Assembly: GCA_963921305.4 (NCBI GenBank)
Contig: CAWUEX030000002.1
Span: 2,666,001-2,730,000, forward strand
Length of the DNA: 64,000 nt
Reading direction: 5' to 3'
From: CAWUEX02 sp963921305
GTDB taxonomy: Bacteria > Pseudomonadota > Alphaproteobacteria > Rhodospirillales > Rhodospirillaceae
How positions within the stretch are numbered: position 1 is the stretch's first letter; every line of letters begins with the position of its first letter. Below are positions 1-9,911 of the stretch, in pieces. The notes under the pieces were generated by a model, which saw nothing but the letters and a program-made list of their open reading frames with translations, did no database searches and was not told the origin of the DNA. The position numbers and the translations under genes were made by a program.

Positions 1-480
1 CATCCAGTCGCCTTCGCCTAAGCGGGCGTTGGTGCCGTAGGCGTTGATGATGCCGCCGTTGATGACGGTCGGATCCAGGCGCGCCGCATCAAGTACCGAG
101 GCGATCAGCGATGTGGTTGTCGTCTTGCCATGGGTGCCGCCGACAGCGATGGCCCATTTCAGCCTCATTAGTTCCGCCAGCATTTCGGCGCGGCGCACCA
201 CCGGCATCATCGCCTTGCGGGCGGCGGTGACTTCCGGGTTATCGGCCTTCACCGCGGAGGAAATCACGACCACTCGGGCGTCGCCCAGGTTTTCGGCCCG
301 GTGTCCGACTTCGACACGAATACCGAGCGTGCGCAGACGGTCGACATTGGCGTTTTGCGCGATGTCGCTGCCCTGTACCGCATAACCGAGATTGTGCATG
401 ACCTCGGCGATGCCGCTCATGCCAATCCCGCCGATGCCGACGAAGTGGATGGTGCCAATGTCGAGGGGCATGGTGCGCAT
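1..480 (-). CDS. murC: UDP-N-acetylmuramate--L-alanine ligase (MurC), N-terminal part
   Basis: This cytoplasmic ligase adds L-alanine to UDP-MurNAc using ATP, the first step in building the peptidoglycan stem peptide. Only the first 160 codons are inside the window; the gene continues past the left edge. The translation shows the MurC N-terminal Rossmann motif (HFVGIGGIGMSGIA, residues 12-25) and the ATP-binding loop GGTHGKTTT at 114-122. The ATG at 480 overlaps the TGA of murG by one base, which suggests translational coupling. A second ATG three codons further in is an equally plausible start. It is the last visible gene of the dcw cluster on this strand. Confidence 0.95.
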   Translation of the reverse strand, partial: MRTMPLDIGTIHFVGIGGIGMSGIAEVMHNLGYAVQGSDIAQNANVDRLRTLGIRVEVGHRAENLGDARVVVISSAVKADNPEVTAARKAMMPVVRRAEMLAELMRLKWAIAVGGTHGKTTTTSLIASVLDAARLDPTVINGGIINAYGTNARLGEGDWM

Positions 481-1613
481 CAGGCGGCTCCCCGCGTGGC
501 GTCGGCGTGGCCGTTGCTGCCGTTGGCCAATTCCTCGACCACATCGGCGAGACGCTCGGCTGCGTCAGGAATGGCGAAGGCTTTTGCCGCAGCCGCAGTG
601 GCTGACAGCGTGCTCGGATCGTTCAACAGTTCGGCTAAACGGTCCGATAAGGATTGCGGCGTCAGCCCGTCCTGGGGCTCGCACCAGCCGCCGCCGGCTG
701 CGACCAGAGCCTGGGCGTTGGCGGTTTGATGGTCGTCGGCAGCGTAGGGATAGGGCACGTAGATCGCCGGACGCCCCGCGAACGACACTTCACTGACGGT
801 CGAGGCGCCGGAGCGCACGATCAGCAGGTGTGCTGAGGCGACCAGGTCCGGCACGTCGTCAAAAAACGGCTGCAGGCGTGCCTTCACACCACAGTTGGAA
901 TAGGCGTGGCGGGTCTGGTCGACGATCTCGCTGCGGCACTGTTGGTCAACGTCGATCCGCTTGCGCAACTCTTCCGGCAGGCGCTTGATGGCGCACGGCA
1001 CCAGGTGACTGAACACTGCTGCACCCTGACTGCCGCCGAGGACGACGATGCGGATCCGGCCGCTGCCTTCCGGCGCGACGTATGGCTTAGCGCGGGCTGC
1101 GCCAAAGCTTGCGCGCACGGGCATGCCCGTGCGGATCGGCGCTATGCCTTCCGGAATCTGCTGCGTTGCCTCGAAGGAGGTGCACACCCGGTCGACGCGT
1201 TTGGCAAACAAACGGTTGGCCCGGCCGATCACTGCGTTTTGCTCGTGCAACGCGGTGCGCAGGCCGATGTGAGTGGCGGCCATCATGGTCGGTGCGGCAG
1301 CATATCCACCGAAACCAATGACGGCCGCCGGGTTCATGTCTTTCAGCAAGCCTCGCGCCTGGAACACGCCGACGCCGAGGCTCAGCGCTCCGGTCAAACG
1401 GCCGATGGCGCCGAAACCGGCGAGCCCGCGGGCGCTGATGGTGTGATGCTCCAGTTCCGACAACAAACCGGTGCGCGCCGCGCCACGCTCATCGGTGATC
1501 CACACCGGGCGGTGGCCGCGTTTGATCAACGCCTTGGCCAGCGCTTCGGCAGGAAACAGATGTCCGCCGGTACCGCCGGCGGCAAGAACGATGGGAGATG
1601 TCTGACCGGTCAT
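480..1613 (-). CDS. murG: MurG: undecaprenyl-PP-MurNAc-pentapeptide N-acetylglucosaminyltransferase
   Basis: MurG transfers GlcNAc to lipid I to make lipid II on the inner face of the cytoplasmic membrane. The protein is 377 residues, normal for the family. It starts with the glycine-rich GGTGGH loop (residues 13-18) and has the C-terminal UDP-GlcNAc region (LIVRSGASTVSE, then a DDHQTANA stretch). The frame is open further upstream, but the ATG at 1613 is chosen because family homology begins there and it overlaps the ftsW stop by three bases. It lies between ftsW and murC, as in most proteobacterial dcw clusters. Confidence 0.96.
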   Translation of the reverse strand: MTGQTSPIVLAAGGTGGHLFPAEALAKALIKRGHRPVWITDERGAARTGLLSELEHHTISARGLAGFGAIGRLTGALSLGVGVFQARGLLKDMNPAAVIGFGGYAAAPTMMAATHIGLRTALHEQNAVIGRANRLFAKRVDRVCTSFEATQQIPEGIAPIRTGMPVRASFGAARAKPYVAPEGSGRIRIVVLGGSQGAAVFSHLVPCAIKRLPEELRKRIDVDQQCRSEIVDQTRHAYSNCGVKARLQPFFDDVPDLVASAHLLIVRSGASTVSEVSFAGRPAIYVPYPYAADDHQTANAQALVAAGGGWCEPQDGLTPQSLSDRLAELLNDPSTLSATAAAAKAFAIPDAAERLADVVEELANGSNGHADATRGAA

Positions 1614-2740
1614 GCCTGAAGGCCCTCCGTGTCGCGGCGGCGCCGGGTCAGGCCGAGGATCATGCCCATGGCAATCGCCAGGGCGACCATCGACGAGCCG
1701 CCGTATGAAATGAAAGGAAGCGTCATGCCTTTGGTCGGCATCATGTGCAGGCTCGACGCCATGTTGACGATGGCCTGCAGGCCGAACTGCGCGGCGAGGC
1801 CGCCGACAGCGAGCAACACGAAAAGATTGTCGTCGCGCAGCACCCGGATCATGGCGCGCAGCACCAGGAAGCCAAACAGCGCGACCACCAGAAGACACAG
1901 CAGCACGCCGAACTCTTCGCCGGCGACGGCGAAGATAAAGTCAGTATGGGCGTCGGGCAGGAGTTCCTTCACGCGCCCTTCGCCGGGACCCCGGCCCAGC
2001 ACGCCGCCGTTCTGAAACGCCAGCATGGCCTGCTTGACCTGATAGGTATCGCCGGTCGAGGGATCGAGGAACCGGTCCACACGGCTGGCCACATGCGGGA
2101 ACATGAAATAGGCGGCCACAAGGGCGCCCAGTCCGGCGAAAGCCAGCAACACCACCCAGACGATGGGCAGGCCGGCGATAAAGAACTGCGCACACCAGAC
2201 CGAGACGACAACCAACGTCATGCCGACATCCGGCTGAGCCAGCAGCACGGCGCAGACCATCAGCAGGCACCCAAGCGCAATAGTGTTGCCGGGGAAGCCG
2301 GGCGTGGTGCGGCTCATGGCGAACATCCACGCTGATGTCACCACCAGGAACGGTTTGACGAACTCCGACGGCTGGATCGAGAGCGGCCCCAGACGCACCC
2401 AGCGATGCGCGCCGTTGATTTCCGGGCCGATCACCAGGGTTGCCAGCATCAGGACAAAGCTGGCTGCAAATCCGGCGACGGCGACACGGCGCGTCCACAC
2501 GGCCGGCATCAGGGAAATCGCCAGCATGACGGCCACCGCAAGCGGCAGGAACACGGCTTGTTTGCGCACGAAATGATAGGTGTCCGCCCCGATCCGTCCT
2601 GCAGCCGGAGGTCCGGCGGCCAAGGTCAAGATCATGCCGATGACAATCAGTGATCCGGCGGCCACCAACAGCCACCGGTCGACGGTCCACCACCACCGGC
2701 CAACGACACTGGTATCTGTGCGCGTAAAGGCGGTGCTCAT
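1610..2740 (-). CDS. ftsW: FtsW: septal peptidoglycan polymerase (SEDS family)
   Basis: This is a multi-pass inner-membrane SEDS glycosyltransferase that polymerises lipid II at the septum together with FtsI. It is 376 residues with about ten hydrophobic segments. Conserved stretches include NGAHRWVRLGPLSIQPSE near residue 125, the periplasmic loop containing GRGPGEGRVKELLPDAHTDF near residue 265, and the C-terminal PFISYGGSS motif. RodA is the main alternative, but the position between murD and murG in the dcw cluster indicates FtsW. The start overlaps the murD stop by four bases. Confidence 0.95.
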   Translation of the reverse strand: MSTAFTRTDTSVVGRWWWTVDRWLLVAAGSLIVIGMILTLAAGPPAAGRIGADTYHFVRKQAVFLPLAVAVMLAISLMPAVWTRRVAVAGFAASFVLMLATLVIGPEINGAHRWVRLGPLSIQPSEFVKPFLVVTSAWMFAMSRTTPGFPGNTIALGCLLMVCAVLLAQPDVGMTLVVVSVWCAQFFIAGLPIVWVVLLAFAGLGALVAAYFMFPHVASRVDRFLDPSTGDTYQVKQAMLAFQNGGVLGRGPGEGRVKELLPDAHTDFIFAVAGEEFGVLLCLLVVALFGFLVLRAMIRVLRDDNLFVLLAVGGLAAQFGLQAIVNMASSLHMMPTKGMTLPFISYGGSSMVALAIAMGMILGLTRRRRDTEGLQA

Positions 2741-4125
2741 AGGCGCGCCTCCGGCCAGGTGTCGCGGACAGCGGCGCGGAACGCATCACCGCGCTCCTCG
2801 AAGTTGGCGAACATGTCGAAGGAGGCGCACGCCGGCGACAGAAGAACGGCCGCACCGGCCTCGCCCTCGCGCAGAGCGTCGCGACCGGCGGCTGTCACGG
2901 CGTCTTCAAGATTGTCATGCACCGCGAAAGCGACATCGTGGTCTTTCAACGTTGCGGCAAAGTCGTTCGCTGCCTCACCAATCAGGTAGGCGCGCCGAAT
3001 GCGGCCAAACAGGGGGCCAAGCGACGCGATGCCACCCGCCTTGGCGACACCGCCAGCGATCCAATAGACGCAGTCGTAGCAGCGCAGCGCGTTTGCCGTG
3101 GCATCTGCGTTCGTCCCTTTGCTGTCGTTGACGAACGTGACGTTGTCCAGAGCGCCCACGCGTTCCTGACGGTGGGGTAGACCCGGAAACGATCTCAAGC
3201 CGCGGTCCACATCCGCCGCGCTCACGCCATGCGACCGCGCGATGGTGTAGGCCGCTGCAGCGTTCTGCCAGTTGTGTTGGCCGGGCAGGGTCGGCAGACC
3301 GCGCAGGTCGATCTTATCGCCAGAGCCGAAGGCGTCGTCCTGCAGAATGCCGTCCCGTACACCGACACCGCCGGAAACAGCGTCCGCGGCACCAATGCGG
3401 ATCACCTTCAACTTTCCATCGGCGTCTAAACCGTCGGCGACAGCACGGCAGTGTTCATCGTCGGTGCCGACGATGGCGCAGGCCCCCGTTGATTGATGCG
3501 CAAACAGTTCGGCTTTCGCCGCAATGTATCCGGCCAGCCCGCCGTGCCGATCCAGATGGTCCGGCGAAATGTTCAACAGCACAGCGGTGTTGCACGCCAG
3601 GTGCGGTGTGAGCTCGGTCTGGTAGGACGACAGCTCAAGAACATAGATGCCATCGGCCTCAAGCGGTTCGAGGTCCAGGGCAAGCAGGCCCAGATTGCCG
3701 CCGACTTCGGTCCGAAGGCCGGCCTGGGCCAAAACATGGGCTGCCAGCGCCGTCGATGTAGACTTTCCGTTGGTGCCTGTGATCCCCACATACCGCGCCG
3801 AAGTCTGTGTCTCCGCGAGAAGGTCGACATCGCAGCGCAGAGTGAGTCCGGCCGCTTTGGCTTTTTCCGCCAGGGGATGGGGTGTTGGCCAAGTGTGGGG
3901 AACGCCCGGGCTCCAAATCACATGATCGATGGCGTCGAATTGACCAGCTTCGGGATCGAAAACCGTATACCCATCGGTAACGGCAGCGGTCCGTTGATCG
4001 GCGCTGTCATCCCACACCAAAACAGTCGCCCCGGCCTGCCGCAGCGTGCGTGCAGCCGAACGGCCGGACTTGCCAAGTCCGACAACGAGCACGGTATCGC
4101 TCTGAAGATGTGAGAGGGAAATCAT
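2737..4125 (-). CDS. murD: UDP-N-acetylmuramoyl-L-alanine--D-glutamate ligase (MurD)
   Basis: MurD adds D-glutamate to UDP-MurNAc-L-Ala in the cytoplasm. The protein is 462 residues. Visible features are the N-terminal nucleotide fold (VLVVGLGKSGRSAA, from residue 12), the P-loop GTNGKS at 117-122, the NISPDHLDRH motif of the central domain and VNDSKGTNADA in the C-terminal half. The open frame extends upstream into the mraY region, but the ATG at 4125, five bases after the mraY stop, gives the normal Mur-ligase N terminus. Confidence 0.96.
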   Translation of the reverse strand: MISLSHLQSDTVLVVGLGKSGRSAARTLRQAGATVLVWDDSADQRTAAVTDGYTVFDPEAGQFDAIDHVIWSPGVPHTWPTPHPLAEKAKAAGLTLRCDVDLLAETQTSARYVGITGTNGKSTSTALAAHVLAQAGLRTEVGGNLGLLALDLEPLEADGIYVLELSSYQTELTPHLACNTAVLLNISPDHLDRHGGLAGYIAAKAELFAHQSTGACAIVGTDDEHCRAVADGLDADGKLKVIRIGAADAVSGGVGVRDGILQDDAFGSGDKIDLRGLPTLPGQHNWQNAAAAYTIARSHGVSAADVDRGLRSFPGLPHRQERVGALDNVTFVNDSKGTNADATANALRCYDCVYWIAGGVAKAGGIASLGPLFGRIRRAYLIGEAANDFAATLKDHDVAFAVHDNLEDAVTAAGRDALREGEAGAAVLLSPACASFDMFANFEERGDAFRAAVRDTWPEARL

Positions 4126-4130
4126 CGCGC

Positions 4131-5216
4131 CTACCTCAGTTTCAACGTGCTGAGGCCTGCAATCGCGAGAATGCAGGCGATGATCCAAAAGCGAATGACG
4201 ATGGTCGACTCCGCCCAACCCTTCTGTTCGAAGTGATGGTGCAAAGGCGCCATCCGGAAAATTCGGCGGCCCGTCAGTTTGAACGACACGACCTGAACAA
4301 TCACCGACACGGTCTCGAGCACAAACAGACCGCCGGTGATGCCGAGCACGATTTCGTGTTTCGTGGCGACGGAGACCGCGCCGAGTGCGCCGCCCATGGC
4401 GAGCGAGCCCGTGTCGCCCATGAAGACCATGGCTGGTGGGGCGTTGAACCACAGGAAGCCGAGCCCGGCGCCGATGATCGCGCCACAGAATACGGCAAGC
4501 TCACCCGTCCCTCTGACAAAATGAACCTGCAGGTAGTCGGCGAACACCGCGTTACCGATCAGGTACGAGATCGCAACGAACACACCGGCGCAGATCATCA
4601 CCGGCACGATGGCGAGGCCGTCCAGCCCGTCGGTCAGGTTCACCGCATTCGACGCGCCGACCATGATAAAGGCGGCAAACGGGACGTAGAACCATCCCAG
4701 ATCGAGCAAAAGGTCCTTGAAGAAGGGCAGCGCCAGACCGGTTGGCGTGATTTCCGTCGTTGCGGCGATAATCCAAATAGAGACACCGACGGCGATCACC
4801 GCCTCAAGCACGAGCTTCAAGCGTCCTGGAAGTCCACCGGAATGTTTCTTGGTGACTTTAAGATAGTCGTCCGCGAAGCCGATGGCGCCAAAGCCGAGCG
4901 TGACCGTCAACACCGCCCAGACAAAGCTATTCGATAGATCGGCCCACAACAGCGTGGCAATGCCGATCGCGAGCAGCATCATCATGCCGCCCATGGTGGG
5001 CGTGCCTTGCTTGGTCAGAAGATGGCTTTCCGGTCCGTCCTCGCGGATCGGCTGACCATTGGCTTGCCGGCTCTTGAGCCACCGGATGATGCTGGGTCCG
5101 CAGACAAAGGCGACCACCATGGCGGTGATCACCGCGCCACCGGTTCTGAAGGTCAGATAGCGGAACAGATTGAGCACCGCGATGTCGCCGGAAAATTGTG
5201 AAAGCCAGTAGAACAT
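4131..5216 (-). CDS. mraY: Phospho-N-acetylmuramoyl-pentapeptide transferase (MraY)
   Basis: MraY is an integral membrane enzyme that transfers phospho-MurNAc-pentapeptide to undecaprenyl phosphate to form lipid I. At 361 residues it matches the usual length and has about ten membrane segments. Diagnostic motifs are the aspartate pair in FADDYLKV (near residue 116), NAVNLTDGLDGLAI (near 193), MGDTGSLAMGG (near 265) and the histidine cluster PLHHHFE (near 325). It sits between murF and murD with 5-12 base gaps. Confidence 0.97.
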   Translation of the reverse strand: MFYWLSQFSGDIAVLNLFRYLTFRTGGAVITAMVVAFVCGPSIIRWLKSRQANGQPIREDGPESHLLTKQGTPTMGGMMMLLAIGIATLLWADLSNSFVWAVLTVTLGFGAIGFADDYLKVTKKHSGGLPGRLKLVLEAVIAVGVSIWIIAATTEITPTGLALPFFKDLLLDLGWFYVPFAAFIMVGASNAVNLTDGLDGLAIVPVMICAGVFVAISYLIGNAVFADYLQVHFVRGTGELAVFCGAIIGAGLGFLWFNAPPAMVFMGDTGSLAMGGALGAVSVATKHEIVLGITGGLFVLETVSVIVQVVSFKLTGRRIFRMAPLHHHFEQKGWAESTIVIRFWIIACILAIAGLSTLKLR

Positions 5217-5228
5217 GTGCGCCGCTCC

Positions 5229-6665
5229 TTAATCGCCATTGACGACGGAAGGCGGCGTACCACCGTCCGACGACTTGAGGGTTTGGAGGGCTTTCACGAC
5301 GACAGACATCTGGCTGCCGAATGACCCTTTCACAGCGATGACATCGTCAGGCTCGAGTGCGTCAACGACATCTTTTGCAAGGTCCGCAGACGTATCCTGA
5401 TGAACGCCACGCAGCTCCACGGGCAACGCGTCATGCAAATGCTTCATCAGCGGGCCGGCCGTGAAAACAGAGTCCATGCCAGCTGCTGCGATGGATACAG
5501 CTAGGTCGCGATGGAGTTCAGGGGCATCACCGCCGAGTTCCAGCATGTCACCCAGCGCGAGGATTAACCGTCCGCTTCGGCGTGTGACGCCCAGCGAGGC
5601 GACCATCGCGGCGACGGATGCCGGACTGGCGTTATAGCTTTCGTCAATCAGGACCGCGGTTCCGTTACCCACGTTGATGACATGACGGGCGCCGCGTCCT
5701 GGCGGCGGCGTCATCTCAGCGAGATCTGCCGCTGCTTGCTCCGCATCCGCACCAAGCGCGTCAGCCGCAGCCAAAGCCGCGAGGCTGTTCAAAGCCATGT
5801 GCTTGCCGGGCAGACCGATATCAAAGACGATGCGGCGGCCATTCACGTCCGCCGCAATGCGGGTGCCGGTCTCGGTCACCGTCCACGCGATGAGGCGGTA
5901 GTCGCACTCTTTTTCGGTGCCGAACGACACAATGTTTTGAATGCCGCGCGCCTGTGCAGCTGCGACGAGACGGTTGCGGTAGGGATTGTCGCCCGGAACA
6001 ATTGCAGTGCCGTTTTCAGACACGCCGGCGAAAATCTCTGCCTTGGCGTCGGCGATGCCGGCCACTGAGTCAAAGAACTCAAGGTGAACCGCCTCCACGG
6101 CAGTGATCAAAGCGACATGGGGTTGCGCCAAGCGCGACAACGGCTCGATTTCGCCAGCATGGTTCATGCCAAGTTCGATAACGGCGTATTCCGTATCCGC
6201 GGGCATGCGCGACAAGGTCAGTGGAGCACCCCAGTGGTTGTTGAGGTTGCCCACGGTGGCGTGGCATCGGCCCTGACGTCCAAGCGCAAGTGAGAGGGCT
6301 TCTTTCGTCGTGGTCTTGCCAACGCTGCCGGTAACGGCGGCGACACGCCCGCGCATGCGCTGGCGCGCAGCGGCCGCCAGGTCACGCATGCCCTTCATGG
6401 TGTCGTCGACCATGATCAGCCGGTCGGTGCCGACATCATGCCGTCCATCCGCAGGCTGTTTGGACACCATGGCGGCAGCCGCGCCTTTATCGAGCGCTTC
6501 CACCACGAATTCGTGGCCGTCGAACTTGGGCCCTTCGATCGCGATGAACAGGTCACCTGCGGTAACGGACCGGCTGTCGATGCAAACGCCCTCGGCTTCC
6601 CAGGTTCCGTTCGCACTGCCGCCTGTTGCCTTGGCGACATCTTGACTGGTCCAGAGCGCCGTCAT
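5229..6665 (-). CDS. murF: UDP-MurNAc-tripeptide--D-alanyl-D-alanine ligase (MurF)
   Basis: MurF adds the D-Ala-D-Ala dipeptide to UDP-MurNAc-tripeptide, completing the cytoplasmic pentapeptide precursor. The protein is 478 residues. It has the MurE/F N-terminal domain (IDSRSVTAGDLFIAI near residues 29-43), the ATP loop GSVGKTT at 113-119, IELGMNHAGEIEPL in the central domain and DESYNASPASV near residue 334. Its ATG overlaps the murE stop by four bases, consistent with coupled translation. Confidence 0.96.
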   Translation of the reverse strand: MTALWTSQDVAKATGGSANGTWEAEGVCIDSRSVTAGDLFIAIEGPKFDGHEFVVEALDKGAAAAMVSKQPADGRHDVGTDRLIMVDDTMKGMRDLAAAARQRMRGRVAAVTGSVGKTTTKEALSLALGRQGRCHATVGNLNNHWGAPLTLSRMPADTEYAVIELGMNHAGEIEPLSRLAQPHVALITAVEAVHLEFFDSVAGIADAKAEIFAGVSENGTAIVPGDNPYRNRLVAAAQARGIQNIVSFGTEKECDYRLIAWTVTETGTRIAADVNGRRIVFDIGLPGKHMALNSLAALAAADALGADAEQAAADLAEMTPPPGRGARHVINVGNGTAVLIDESYNASPASVAAMVASLGVTRRSGRLILALGDMLELGGDAPELHRDLAVSIAAAGMDSVFTAGPLMKHLHDALPVELRGVHQDTSADLAKDVVDALEPDDVIAVKGSFGSQMSVVVKALQTLKSSDGGTPPSVVNGD

Positions 6666-8128
6666 GACGGATCGTCCATGCGTTCTAGGATTTCAGCGGC
6701 GACAGCGCGGTCATCGAACGGCAATACTTTGTCGCCGACAATTTGCCCGGTTTCGTGTCCTTTGCCGGCAATCAGAAGTGTGTCCCCTGGCTTGAGCGCT
6801 GAAATTGCGGTCTCAATCGCAGCAGCGCGGTCGGCGACTTCTGTCGCGCCAATGCAGTCAGAAAGAATTTGGGCGCGAATAGATGCGGGGTCTTCACCAC
6901 GCGGATTGTCATCGGTGACGTAAACGACGTCTGCGAGGTCCGACGCCGCATGTCCCATCAGAGGCCGCTTACCAGCATCCCGGTCACCACCAGCGCCGAA
7001 CACCACGGCCAGTTGGCCTGTCGTGTGGGGGCGTAATGCGGCCAACGCAGTTTCCAAAGCGTCGGGCGTGTGTGCGTAATCGACGAAGACGGTCGCGGTG
7101 TCGCCCTTCGAGCCTATGTTTTCGAGCCGGCCCGGCACACCGGTGAGTTTCTCAAGAGCGGATACGACGATCGATGCGTCGATTCCTGTGGCCAACGCGA
7201 GTCCCGCCGCGCACAAGGCATTCATCACCTGAAATGACCCAGCGAGCGGTATCGAGATCCGGTGACGTTTGTCCAGAATGACAACGTCAATGGTTTGGCC
7301 GGCGCCTGCTGGTGTTGCGTCCAGCAACTGGATCGCGCGGCCGTTTCGGCCATAGGTAATCACGCAAATGTCGCGGGACTTGCAGAGCTGAGTTATGGTT
7401 TCGCACGCGTCGGCATCTGCATTGACCACTGCGACGCCACCCGGCACCAGGACTTCTGAGAACAGGCGCAGCTTGGCCGCCAAGTACGCGTCCATAGAGC
7501 CATGATAATCGAGATGATCGCGGCTCAGATTTGTGAAGCCGGCGGCGCTGACCCGAACGCCGTCCAACCGGAATTGATCAAGCCCGTGGCTTGACGCTTC
7601 CATGGCCAGGTGATCGACACCTTGATCGGTTAAGTCGGCGAGTGTTTTGTGCAGGGATACAGGATCGGGCGTTGTCAGGTTGCCCGCAACGTGCCCGGTG
7701 GACGACGTGATACCCAGCGTCCCGAGCGTTGCTGCTGTATGTCCGGCGTGTTGCCAGATTTGTTGAACAAAATGAGCGACCGAGGTTTTACCGTTGGTCC
7801 CTGTGACCGCAACGGTGATTTCGGGCTGAGCCTTATAGTAAGTCGCGGCCAGCCGGGCGAATGTGCGTCGCGGGTTTGTATCCGTGATCAACGGGACATC
7901 CAGATCGTCCAGTGTGGTGCCTTCGGGCGCCAGAATTGCCGACGCGCCGTTGGTCACCGCCTCGGCAATATAAGAGCGGCCGTCTACCTTTGAGCCCGGA
8001 AGCGCGGCGAACAGGTATCCGGGCTCTACCGCACGGGAGTCGGCGGTCAGGCCGGTGATGTTCATGTCGGTCAGCTTTTGCATGTCTGTTCCGCTGTCCT
8101 CCAACAATTCACTCAGGCGCACGGTCAC
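6662..8128 (-). CDS. murE: UDP-MurNAc-L-Ala-D-Glu--2,6-diaminopimelate ligase (MurE)
   Basis: MurE adds the third amino acid of the stem peptide. The DNPRGE motif near residue 407 is the family signature for meso-diaminopimelate specificity, so this organism probably has DAP-type peptidoglycan. The P-loop GTNGKTS lies near residue 112. No ATG is available at the 5' end. The frame offers TTG at 8134, GTG at 8128 and GTG at 8122; I give 8128, but 8122 is equally possible. In every case the start lies inside the last codons of ftsI in another frame, an overlap of about 14-26 bases. Confidence 0.94.
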   Translation of the reverse strand: MTVRLSELLEDSGTDMQKLTDMNITGLTADSRAVEPGYLFAALPGSKVDGRSYIAEAVTNGASAILAPEGTTLDDLDVPLITDTNPRRTFARLAATYYKAQPEITVAVTGTNGKTSVAHFVQQIWQHAGHTAATLGTLGITSSTGHVAGNLTTPDPVSLHKTLADLTDQGVDHLAMEASSHGLDQFRLDGVRVSAAGFTNLSRDHLDYHGSMDAYLAAKLRLFSEVLVPGGVAVVNADADACETITQLCKSRDICVITYGRNGRAIQLLDATPAGAGQTIDVVILDKRHRISIPLAGSFQVMNALCAAGLALATGIDASIVVSALEKLTGVPGRLENIGSKGDTATVFVDYAHTPDALETALAALRPHTTGQLAVVFGAGGDRDAGKRPLMGHAASDLADVVYVTDDNPRGEDPASIRAQILSDCIGATEVADRAAAIETAISALKPGDTLLIAGKGHETGQIVGDKVLPFDDRAVAAEILERMDDPS

Positions 8129-9911
8129 CCCCAAAGCCGGTACCGGCCGGGGCGAGGGGCATTTCGGTCAGCCGCGCACTGGCTTCCATGAGGCCGCCGA
8201 GCACCGGGGCAAGCGGGCGCTCTAATGTGGGATACACCCCGAGAATGGGCGCTATTTCGGCAACAATGCGGCCAACTGTGGGCACCGCATTCCAGCCCGC
8301 TGTGGCAAAGTTGAATGTGTCTTTTGTCCCTTGCGGCTCGTCCAGAACGACAAGCACCGCATACTGCGGTTTATGCATAGGGAAAGCGGCGACGAACGAA
8401 GCGAGCACTTGATCTTCACTATATCCTCCGGCCCGCGCCACTTTTTCGGCTGAGCCGGTCTTGCCGCCGACGATGTACCCTTCTGCATCCGCCTGCCTGC
8501 CGGACCCATGCGTGACGACCAGGCGCATGAGCTCACGGATGCGCGCGGACGTGTTTTCCGAGATCACCCTGGTCTGATCAAATTCCGGGATCATTTCTTG
8601 ATGTAGGAGTGTCGGGCGGTACAAGACGCCGCCATTGACCATCGCGCTCACCGCGGTCGTGACATGTACGGGAGAAACCGCGATGCCATGGCCGTAAGAT
8701 ATTGTGACTGTATTGATGTCGCGCCATACGGAGGGGTACATCGGTTGTCCCACTTCCGGAAGCTCGAGCATTAGGGGCGAGAGCAAGCCGAGACGCTGTA
8801 AAAACTCTTGCTGGATCGACGTTCCTGTATCGAGCGCGATCTTTGCTGCGCCGATGTTGGAAGAGTGAATCATGATTTCCGGAACAGACAGCCACCGCTT
8901 TTCGGCGTGATAGTCATCGATGGTGTAACGGGCAACTGTGAGGGGCGTGCGCGCGTCGTACACGCTGTCCATGGCGATGACGCCTGCTTCGAGGGCCATC
9001 GCCGCGGTGAAGATCTTGAAGGTCGATCCCATCTCGTAGAGACCGAGGGTGGCACGGTTGAAACGGTGGTCGCTGTCGGCGTCACTATGATCCTTGGGAT
9101 CGAAGTCGGGCAGCGATACCAAAGAAAGAACCTCTCCGGTGTGCACGTCCATCACAACGCCGGCGCCACCCAACGCACTGAAGCGCGCAATGGAGTCAGC
9201 AAGGGCGTTGCGGACCGCCGTTTGCACACCGGTGTCCAGAGACAAGACAAGCGGTTCGGAACTCTGTGACAGGGTTTTGTCCATTGCGAGCTCGAGCCCG
9301 GCTTGACCCCGGTTGTCGGGATCGGTGCTGCCCAAGACATGAGAGAACAGTGAGCCGTAGGGATAGATGCGACGGCGGGCTTCTTCGAAGTAAAGGCCGG
9401 GTATGCCGAGTGTATTGACCGTGACTTGCTGAGCCGGGGTAAGGTGGCGCATCAAATAAATAAAGCGCTGGCGCGACGCGAGGCGGCGCTCCAAATCTTC
9501 GCGATTCAGTTTCGGCCAGATCGCCACCAACGCTTCCGCGGCAATTGCGGGGTCACGGATTTCGGTCGCATCTGCATAGAGGTTCACTGTTGGGAGCGTC
9601 GTGGCAATGGTGCGGCCATTGCGATCGACAATGTCGGCGCGATGGGTCGAGATTCTGGCGTCCGCTGCCGGTGCGTAGGACGGTCCGGTATCCAAGGCAC
9701 CATTCAGTACCATCAGGTCGACCAAACGCACCGAAATCGACAGGAAGGCAAATGTGAACAGACCCGCCGTGACGAGCAGGCGCGCGCGCCCGATTTCCAC
9801 GGCGCGATGCGTATCGCTCAACAGGGCGACGCGGCGTTTCGGCACCGCGCGCAAGTCTGACCCTGGGTAGGCGAACTCAATCGACCGGCGAGTCTTGCTC
9901 CAGCCACTCAT
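8109..9911 (-). CDS. ftsI: FtsI (PBP3): septal peptidoglycan transpeptidase
   Basis: This class B penicillin-binding protein cross-links septal peptidoglycan and pairs with FtsW. It is 600 residues: a cytoplasmic tail, one membrane anchor at about 44-66, a dimerisation domain, then the transpeptidase domain. The active-site motifs are STFK (296-299), SSN (350-352) and KTGS (484-487). The C terminus overlaps the start of murE. The ATG start overlaps the ftsL stop by four bases. Position in the dcw cluster separates it from other class B PBPs such as the PBP2/MrdA type. Confidence 0.96.
   Translation of the reverse strand: MSGWSKTRRSIEFAYPGSDLRAVPKRRVALLSDTHRAVEIGRARLLVTAGLFTFAFLSISVRLVDLMVLNGALDTGPSYAPAADARISTHRADIVDRNGRTIATTLPTVNLYADATEIRDPAIAAEALVAIWPKLNREDLERRLASRQRFIYLMRHLTPAQQVTVNTLGIPGLYFEEARRRIYPYGSLFSHVLGSTDPDNRGQAGLELAMDKTLSQSSEPLVLSLDTGVQTAVRNALADSIARFSALGGAGVVMDVHTGEVLSLVSLPDFDPKDHSDADSDHRFNRATLGLYEMGSTFKIFTAAMALEAGVIAMDSVYDARTPLTVARYTIDDYHAEKRWLSVPEIMIHSSNIGAAKIALDTGTSIQQEFLQRLGLLSPLMLELPEVGQPMYPSVWRDINTVTISYGHGIAVSPVHVTTAVSAMVNGGVLYRPTLLHQEMIPEFDQTRVISENTSARIRELMRLVVTHGSGRQADAEGYIVGGKTGSAEKVARAGGYSEDQVLASFVAAFPMHKPQYAVLVVLDEPQGTKDTFNFATAGWNAVPTVGRIVAEIAPILGVYPTLERPLAPVLGGLMEASARLTEMPLAPAGTGFGGDRAPE

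Noticed and set aside
4050..4937. 295-codon plus-strand open frame rich in H, D and R
   Set aside because: Antisense to murD and mraY; composition typical of shadow frames in GC-rich DNA.
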